DNA of 64,000 nt from Martinezella hainanensis (GTDB taxonomy: Bacteria; Pseudomonadota; Alphaproteobacteria; Rhizobiales; Rhizobiaceae). The stretch covers positions 434,001-498,000 of the forward strand of contig NZ_FMAC01000006.1 of NCBI RefSeq assembly GCF_900094555.1, in the 5' to 3' direction. The notes below the pieces were generated by a model that saw only the letters and a program-made list of their open reading frames with translations, was not told the DNA's origin and made no database searches. Of this stretch, positions 58,992 through 64,000 are shown in pieces (the first letter of the stretch is position 1; each line of letters opens with the position of its first letter). The translations under genes and the position numbers were made by a program.

Positions 58992-59969
58992 CTATCCGCT
59001 GGTGCGAGTAGACGCTTCCGAGTAACGCGCGTCCATGGGCGAGAGGCTATTGGCGTTGGGCTGTGTCAAAATACCATAGAGTTCCGGGCGACGGCCTCTT
59101 ATCCAGCGCTGCCCCGTGCATTTGTCGAGCAGAGCCAGATCGATTTTAGCGCTCACCCTTGCATCGGCAGCCGCCGAGGTTTCGACCAGGATCCGACCAT
59201 AGGGATCGAGGATCATGGCATTGCCGGTGCGCACCTCATCCTCATCCTGCCCGACGCCGTTGCTGAAGACGAGGAACATTCCATTGTCATGGGCGCGCGA
59301 CGGCAGCCAGCGCATGAACCACTCCCGGCCGTTCAGGCCGCGAAACTCGGCCTCGATCGCCTCGGGATATTCATGACGATTGATCCATTTCTCGACCGGT
59401 ATCCGTTTCAGCCCGTGCGGGCTTACCGAATGGCCCCCGCCGGCCTGGTGCGGCGCGATCAGCAATTCGGCGCCGAGCAGCGCGGTCGCCCGCGCATTCT
59501 CGATCAGATTATTGTCCCAGCAGATCAGGATGCCCGCGCGTATTCCCCAAGGCGTGTCGAAGACCGTGAAGGCATCGCCGCTGGAAATCAGGCGATGCTC
59601 CCAGGCATGCAGTTTACGATGGCAATGGATGTTTCCATCCGGCATGCAGACCGCATAGCTGTTGTAGAGCTTCCCATTCTCGCCCGCCTCCAGGAAGCCT
59701 GCGCCGATCGCAATGTCTTTCACGCGCGCGAGAGCTGCGACGCGACTGATCGATGGACCCGAGAGCGGCTCTGCCAGCGCCTGCAGTGCGGGACCATCGA
59801 GCTTGGGAACGTGCCAGTATCCGCAGATGCACATTTCGGGGAATACTATGAGCTGGTTGCCTGCCTGAACGGCTTCCTCCGTGAAATGCACGATACGCGA
59901 GAGATTGTAAGCCTTGTCGTTGGCCCGATGCTGAAACTGCACCGATGAAATTTTGAACGCCATGTCCAT
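58992..59969 (-). CDS. Nitrilase/carbon-nitrogen hydrolase family protein
   Basis: A 325-residue cytoplasmic hydrolase with the nitrilase-superfamily triad: Glu45 in VFPEMCICGY, Lys119 in CHRKLHAW and Cys150 in LICWDNN. The segment ISSGDAFTVFDTPWGIRAGI matches the amidase/carbamoylase branch more than true nitrilases. Two starts, 59969 and 59963, are close; GGAG is 3 or 9 bases upstream. It is divergent from a LysR gene with an 85-base gap, so it is probably controlled by it. The substrate is not predictable. Confidence 0.85.
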   Translation of the reverse strand: MDMAFKISSVQFQHRANDKAYNLSRIVHFTEEAVQAGNQLIVFPEMCICGYWHVPKLDGPALQALAEPLSGPSISRVAALARVKDIAIGAGFLEAGENGKLYNSYAVCMPDGNIHCHRKLHAWEHRLISSGDAFTVFDTPWGIRAGILICWDNNLIENARATALLGAELLIAPHQAGGGHSVSPHGLKRIPVEKWINRHEYPEAIEAEFRGLNGREWFMRWLPSRAHDNGMFLVFSNGVGQDEDEVRTGNAMILDPYGRILVETSAAADARVSAKIDLALLDKCTGQRWIRGRRPELYGILTQPNANSLSPMDARYSEASTRTSG

Positions 59970-60054
59970 TGCTCCTTACTGCCCTAAAGCAATTTGACCA
60001 CGCGGCTTCTCTTTCGTAAAATGACTTTATCGATTAAAATTATTCTCAGATAGA

Positions 60055-60960
60055 ATGGAAATAAAGCTCCTCCGCTCCTTCATTCAGCTGATCGATACCG
60101 GCCATTACGGCAAGGCATCGGCAAAGCTGTTCGTCACCCAGTCGACCCTGACCAAGCAGATCCAGGCTCTGGAAGCTGCAATGGGCGGAGCGTTGTTCGA
60201 ACGTGGCCGTCATGGCGCGAAGCTGACGCCACTTGGAGAGCTGCTGCAGCGCGAAGCGCAGCCGCTTCTTCGCTTGAACGACGATGTCGACCGGAAGATG
60301 CATCGCGCCATTGCCGGCCTGACCGGATACCTCGATATCGGATTTGGAATATCGACCCTCGTTGCCGCACCGCAGCTGATTGCCGGCTTTCGTGCAGCGA
60401 CGCCGGATTGCAGCATCACGCTCAACGACCTGCCGTCACGGGAACAGCATCAGCGCCTGCTCGACGGCCGGCTCGATATCGGCTTCTGCCGGGCACCGGA
60501 GGAAGATAGCGGTCTGGCGTTCATGCCCGTGCTTGAGGAGCATCTGGCCCTGGTGCTTCCACGCGGGGTGACCATGCCGGCCCAAGACCGGCTGACGGAG
60601 CTGAATGAACTCGGCTTTGTGGCACTTTCACCATCGCGCGGACCGGGACTGGCCGACCAGATCAGGCGCTGGTGTTCGCTCACCGGCTTCGAACCTCGCA
60701 TCGTCCAATATGCCGACGATATCCTGACCGTGCATGCCATTGTCTCCGCCGGCCTGGGCGCGGCATTCCTGCCCTGGCGCGGCGTGCAGGCATTGGCTGG
60801 ATCCAGCCACATGCAGCCTCTCTCAGGACCGGAATCGAGATGGCCGGTTGGAATTTGCTGGCATCGCAAACATACGAGCCCCTTATTGGCCCGCTTTATC
60901 GATCACGTGTCGAAGAATCATGAATTCGGCCAAGCGCAGGCCGGGTGGCAATCGAGATAG
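60055..60960 (+). CDS. LysR-type transcriptional regulator, divergent from the nitrilase-family gene
   Basis: A 301-residue LysR protein. HTH: MEIKLLRSFIQLIDTGHYGK, then ASAKLFVTQSTLTKQIQALE and GALFERGRHGAKLTPLGELL. The effector domain appears complete (LDIGFGISTLVAAPQLIAGF). The divergent hydrolase is its likely target. The 85-base gap is AT-rich. Next on this strand is the long non-coding stretch in front of repA. Confidence 0.87.
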   Translation: MEIKLLRSFIQLIDTGHYGKASAKLFVTQSTLTKQIQALEAAMGGALFERGRHGAKLTPLGELLQREAQPLLRLNDDVDRKMHRAIAGLTGYLDIGFGISTLVAAPQLIAGFRAATPDCSITLNDLPSREQHQRLLDGRLDIGFCRAPEEDSGLAFMPVLEEHLALVLPRGVTMPAQDRLTELNELGFVALSPSRGPGLADQIRRWCSLTGFEPRIVQYADDILTVHAIVSAGLGAAFLPWRGVQALAGSSHMQPLSGPESRWPVGICWHRKHTSPLLARFIDHVSKNHEFGQAQAGWQSR

Positions 60961-61009
60961 AGCCTGACGCATCGTCATTCTGCAACGCAAAACGACCGCT
61001 CTTGTTGCC

Positions 61010-61042
61010 GACAATGGGGTTATGCACTCCAACCCCATTGTC
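61010..61042. terminator. 12-bp perfect hairpin
   Basis: GACAATGGGGTT (61010-61021) and AACCCCATTGTC (61031-61042) flank a 9-base loop, 50 bases after the LysR stop. It is a likely transcription terminator isolating the replication operon, although no T-run follows. Confidence 0.5.
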
Positions 61043-61045
61043 CGA

Positions 61046-61096
61046 AAGGCGCTAGACGTGAGCCCATCCGTCGTCGTCGGACGGTTCTAGCGCCTT
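61046..61096. repeat. Nested inverted repeat upstream of repA
   Basis: AAGGCGCTAGA (61046-61056) and TCTAGCGCCTT (61086-61096) are perfect complements. Inside, CCGTC and GACGG form a second stem around GTCGTCG. The element is immediately after the hairpin at 61010-61042, giving two large stems in 90 bases. Confidence 0.5.
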
Positions 61097-61101
61097 GATG
61101 G

Positions 61102-61254
61102 TCAAAACGAACCGTGTAGCCAAAGCATTGTCGGCGTGCCTAGAATTGCCACCGCAATCACCAGTGAAACTGCCATCTTGATCGCTTTGATGCGCCGTGT
61201 CCTGACGCCGCTCCAATCATAACTCAAAATCACTAACCCTCGCAAATCATTCAT
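61102..61254 (-). CDS. Possible 50-residue single-helix membrane protein
   Basis: A short frame from ATG 61254 encodes about 50 residues: basic positions in GVRTRRIKAIK followed by a hydrophobic helix (MAVSLVIAVAILGTPTMLWL). No ribosome-binding site is visible and the frame continues upstream with low-quality sequence. It may be a real small membrane protein or a chance frame. It is the only coding candidate in this 850-base region. Confidence 0.25.
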   Translation of the reverse strand: MNDLRGLVILSYDWSGVRTRRIKAIKMAVSLVIAVAILGTPTMLWLHGSF

Positions 61255-61704
61255 GATTCGCAAACTAGAGCCGACGCGCCTTTCGGCAAGGGAAGGCGGC
61301 GATTCGTCCACAGAGGATATTTCTGCGATGCTTCGACATGGGCAACGCCGAGCCCATCTGATGGGCAGAGGACAACCGCTGAAAGCAGAAGAGAGACTGC
61401 CGTGCATGGGCTTCTGGGATGCCGAACCGCAAGATTCCGCACCATACGCTTCACCTACACCGACTCGGACGGAAAGCCGAAATCTTGAGCGAAATTATCC
61501 GTAGGCCACCGACTCACCTGTGGGCCGATATAGTGATTCTCGCCGCTAATCTTAGCCGGGTAGAGGTCGAGCGATCGACGACAACCGCACTTTACTATCA
61601 AAAGGTGTGAGTCATCCCCGCAACCATCTTCGGGGACTTCTTGAAGAAAATCCAGGAAAAGCAGTGTATTAAACACCCCAACGGAGAGTCTTCGCTGTCA
61701 CACG

Positions 61705-61726
61705 TTAACCGGTCATTAACCGTTAA
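61705..61726. promoter_or_regulatory. TTAACCG direct repeats and dyad upstream of repA
   Basis: TTAACCG occurs at 61705-61711 and 61716-61722, 11 bases apart (one helical turn), and TTAAC-C-GTTAA (61716-61726) is a perfect dyad. It is about 85 bases before the repA start. This is a candidate operator for RepA/RepB autoregulation. Confidence 0.45.
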
Positions 61727-61810
61727 TCTCTGGACGGCCTGACAGAATCGTGTTCTATCTTCTGGCGGGCAAAGGTCGGCAAACCGGCGACAAGCCGCCA
61801 AGAGGGACAG

Positions 61811-63034
61811 ATGGCGATAGCAAACCGCACGGAGACTGTAGCTCCTTCAAAGGAAAATGCAGCCAGCAAAATTGCGCGGCACGCAACTGTGCTGTCTGGT
61901 CAGCTCCAGCAGCTCAGGACGCGGATGTATCCGCCGAAATCCGAGAAGATGCTGCGCCAGTTCCTGACCAATGAAGTGTCGAAGCTGACATCGATCCCGG
62001 ATTCGACCTTGAAGCTGATGTCGAGCGAAGGCCGCGGCCCAACTCCCAGCCGCCTGGAGAACAATCACCGGGTTTATACGCTGGCCCAGATCAACGAATT
62101 GCGGGAGCTGTTTGCCAAGCAGAAGCCCGTGGAAGCCCTTCGCTTCCTGCCGCGGCGCCGACCGGGCGAACACCTCCAGGTCATGGCGATCGCAAACTTC
62201 AAGGGTGGTAGTGCCAAGACGACGACCTGCGTTCATCTCGCGCATTACCTTGCGCTGCATGGCTATCGCGTGCTCGCCCTCGATCTCGATCCGCAGGCCT
62301 CGCTTTCGGCCATGTTCGGTGCCCAGCCGGAAATCGATGTCGGCGCCAACGAAACCATCTACGCGGCGCTCAGATATGACGCGGCCGAAAGACGCCCGAT
62401 CCGCGAGATCATCCGTAAAACCTATTTTGACGGCATCGACCTCATTCCGGGCAATCTGGAGGTCATGGAGTATGAGCATGAAACGCCGCGGGTTCTGGCC
62501 CAAAAGTCCGGCGCCGGCGCCATCTTTTTCGAGCGCCTCAAGCTGGCACTTACCGAGGTCGAAGATGATTACGACATCGTTATCCTCGACACGCCGCCTT
62601 CGCTCGGGTTTCTAACCCTGAGCGCCATCTATGCCGCCACGAGCATGATCATTACGGTACATCCCGCCATGCTCGACGTGGCATCGATGAGCCAGTTCCT
62701 GCTCATGATGGGCGATCTGATCAGCGTGCTCAACGAAAGCGGTGCGCAGCTCGATCAGGATTTCATCCGCTATCTCGTCACGCGCCACGATCCGAATGAT
62801 GCGCCGCAGTCGCAGGTCGTCGCAATGCTGCGCCATCTCTTCGGCACCGATGTCCTGTTGCCGACGGCAATCGAAAGCACAGCAGTCGAAGCTGCCGGGC
62901 TTGCCAAGCGCTCGCTCTACGAACTCGAAATGGGTCAGATCGGCCGGGACACGCACAAGCGCGCCCGCGAGGCCGTGGATGCTGTCAACGAAGCGATCGT
63001 TCATCTCATCAATACAAGTTGGGGGCGTGGATGA
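61811..63034 (+). CDS. repA: Plasmid partitioning protein RepA (ParA-type ATPase)
   Basis: A 407-residue partition ATPase of the repABC family. The deviant Walker A is KGGSAKTT (131-138) in MAIANFKGGSAKTTTCVHLA, followed by VLALDLDPQASLSAMFG and the Walker B region DYDIVILDTPPSLGF. The N-terminal 110 residues are the RepA DNA-binding/HTH region (LTNEVSKLTSIPDSTLKLMS). It acts with RepB to segregate the replicon and represses its own operon. AGAGGGA precedes the ATG. It overlaps repB by ATGA (63031-63034). Confidence 0.93.
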   Translation: MAIANRTETVAPSKENAASKIARHATVLSGQLQQLRTRMYPPKSEKMLRQFLTNEVSKLTSIPDSTLKLMSSEGRGPTPSRLENNHRVYTLAQINELRELFAKQKPVEALRFLPRRRPGEHLQVMAIANFKGGSAKTTTCVHLAHYLALHGYRVLALDLDPQASLSAMFGAQPEIDVGANETIYAALRYDAAERRPIREIIRKTYFDGIDLIPGNLEVMEYEHETPRVLAQKSGAGAIFFERLKLALTEVEDDYDIVILDTPPSLGFLTLSAIYAATSMIITVHPAMLDVASMSQFLLMMGDLISVLNESGAQLDQDFIRYLVTRHDPNDAPQSQVVAMLRHLFGTDVLLPTAIESTAVEAAGLAKRSLYELEMGQIGRDTHKRAREAVDAVNEAIVHLINTSWGRG

Positions 63035-64000
63035 GCAAAAACCCGAGAAAATCCATCGTCGCCAGTTTCGGTCTGCTTTCAGCGGAATTGGAAAGCGGCG
63101 AGAGCAAATCAGATTCGACGCTTCCTGCCCCTGCCCCCGCGCAGTCGGGTCGCGTTGGCGCTGGCGTGATCGGTGCCGCGCATCGCGCAATCGGCGACAT
63201 ACGCGCGGAGCGTGATCGGCTGCGTGCCATTGTCGAATCCGGCGAAGGCTGGATTCAGGATCTCGATCCACATGTGATCGAAGCATCCCCCTATCCGGAT
63301 CGCCTGCCTGACGACGATCCCCATGATTTCGAGAGATTCAAGCGCTCCATCGAGGAAGAAGGCCAGAAGGTTCCGATCCAGGTTCGGCGGCACCCCACCT
63401 CGAGTGATCGATATCAGGTCGTTTATGGTCATCGCAGATGGCGGGCCGCTCTCGAGCTGGGCCGCACCGTCCGTGCCATTGAGGTCGAGATTTCCGATCT
63501 CGACTTGGTTCTGGCGCAAGGCATCGAGAATGCCAGCCGTCAGGATCTGACATGGATCGAGCGCGCCTTGTTCGCCTCACGCATGGATGATGCCGGCATC
63601 AAGGCACGCCATATCTATGCGGCCCTCTCGATCGAAGATGCGGAACTTGCGCGGATGCGCAGCGTCTATCGGGCGATTCCGGCAGATATCATCGAAGCGA
63701 TCGGCAGAGCCCCGAAAGTTGGCCGACCACGTTGGCTTGATCTGGCAAAGACGATATCCGCAGCTCCTAATGCCCTCAAGGTGGTACGTGCCGCTCTCTC
63801 GAACGCAAGCGAGGCCAAGGAAACCTCCGACCAGCGATTTCAGATGGCGCTGAAGGCAATCAAGCCGGCCTCTGAGGCGCGCAACACTCAGATCGCGATT
63901 TCCGATACGTCGGGAACCAGGTTGGGTGTGTTTATGACGTCGCCCCGGGAGGTTCGAATCTCTGCCGAGGGTAAATTGGGTACGGAATTCGTAAGATTTG
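63031..64000 (+). CDS. repB: Plasmid partitioning protein RepB (ParB-type), incomplete
   Basis: 323 codons are visible and the frame is open to the window edge; a full RepB is about 325-350 residues. It starts MSKNPRKSIVASFGLLSAEL, typical of RepB. The ParB nuclease-like boxes are PVQVRR-type (KVPIQVRRHP) and YQVVYGHRRWRAALELG, and ENASRQDLTWIERALFA leads into the HTH region. It binds parS sites and loads with RepA. repC and the origin lie beyond the window. ATGA overlap couples it to repA. Confidence 0.92.
   Translation, partial: MSKNPRKSIVASFGLLSAELESGESKSDSTLPAPAPAQSGRVGAGVIGAAHRAIGDIRAERDRLRAIVESGEGWIQDLDPHVIEASPYPDRLPDDDPHDFERFKRSIEEEGQKVPIQVRRHPTSSDRYQVVYGHRRWRAALELGRTVRAIEVEISDLDLVLAQGIENASRQDLTWIERALFASRMDDAGIKARHIYAALSIEDAELARMRSVYRAIPADIIEAIGRAPKVGRPRWLDLAKTISAAPNALKVVRAALSNASEAKETSDQRFQMALKAIKPASEARNTQIAISDTSGTRLGVFMTSPREVRISAEGKLGTEFVRF

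Larger units (their letters stand above)
60961..61810. other. Long structured region upstream of repA
   Basis: 850 bases without a convincing gene. From left to right: a 12-bp perfect hairpin (61010-61042), an 11-bp inverted repeat with a nested stem (61046-61096), a possible 50-residue minus-strand frame with one membrane helix (61102-61254, weak), a small hairpin TCCCCG...CGGGGA (61615-61636), and the TTAACCG repeats (61705-61726) just before repA. Such a region would be expected to carry the repABC promoter and regulatory sites. No parS of the GTT-N4-GC-N4-AAC type was found by eye. Confidence 0.6.

Noticed and set aside
61681..61730. Possible parS site of the GTT-N4-GC-N4-AAC type near GTTAACC
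   Set aside because: The central GC and spacing of the consensus are not met; the sequence is better described as TTAACCG repeats.

Overview
The window reads as part of a large secondary replicon (plasmid or chromid) of a Rhizobium-like alphaproteobacterium. The main evidence is at the right edge: a repA gene (61811-63034) overlapping by ATGA the start of a repB gene that runs off the window, which is the order of a repABC replication and partition operon. Other rhizobial marks are a RIME1-like intergenic mosaic element (28951-29050), a RopA/Omp2b-type porin, many LysR and LacI regulators beside small catabolic or efflux operons, high GC content, and frequent 4-base ATGA/GTGA/TTGA gene overlaps. 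No rRNA, tRNA, insertion sequence or CRISPR array was recognised.

Layout. 1-2716: aliphatic sulfonate uptake and desulfonation (ssuD tail, ssuC, ssuB, ssuA). 2763-4525: a short-chain dehydrogenase divergent from a LysR regulator. 4526-7076: a sparse region with a GNAT remnant, a small secreted Ser/His-rich protein and a Crp/Fnr-type regulator. 7163-8584: LysR divergent from a PACE-type efflux protein. 8865-12605: a siderophore/cobalamin-type ABC importer and a second SDR. 12709-14922: nucleotide-sugar epimerase and glycosyltransferase. 15186-15934: a Phd/PIN toxin-antitoxin pair with a palindromic operator. 16023-21563: a LacI, sugar ABC transporter and GH172 operon. 21714-24743: a cluster of unknown envelope proteins. 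24835-30089: a LacI regulator and a ribose-type ABC importer. 30733-35937: LysR, an EmrAB-type drug pump and an adenylate cyclase. 36328-37419: porin. 37580-38914: CoA-transferase/hydrolase. 39217-44281: copper resistance (multicopper oxidase, CopZ, CopA, CueR). 44577-51719: a GAD-like/immunity-type protein, LysR with aldo/keto reductase, two MFS transporters and a hypothetical exported protein. 51879-55131: epoxide hydrolase, cytochrome P460 and a 2OG-Fe(II) oxygenase. 55154-58960: an XRE regulator divergent from a Gram-negative sortase (class GN) system. 58992-60960: nitrilase-family amidohydrolase divergent from LysR. 60961-61810: structured non-coding region in front of repA.

How it fits together. 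Most of the window is a set of self-contained modules, each with its own regulator and operator-like palindrome: LacI with a perfect 16-bp inverted repeat for the GH172 operon, CueR with two divergent operators in the copZ-copA gap, and the toxin-antitoxin pair with an operator that contains the antitoxin ribosome-binding site. The least explained parts are the envelope cluster at 21714-24743, a 51-bp site duplicated in front of emrA and again at the emrA-emrB junction, the sortase locus, and the large GAD-like protein at 44577. Functional names are from protein motifs read by eye; no database search was run.
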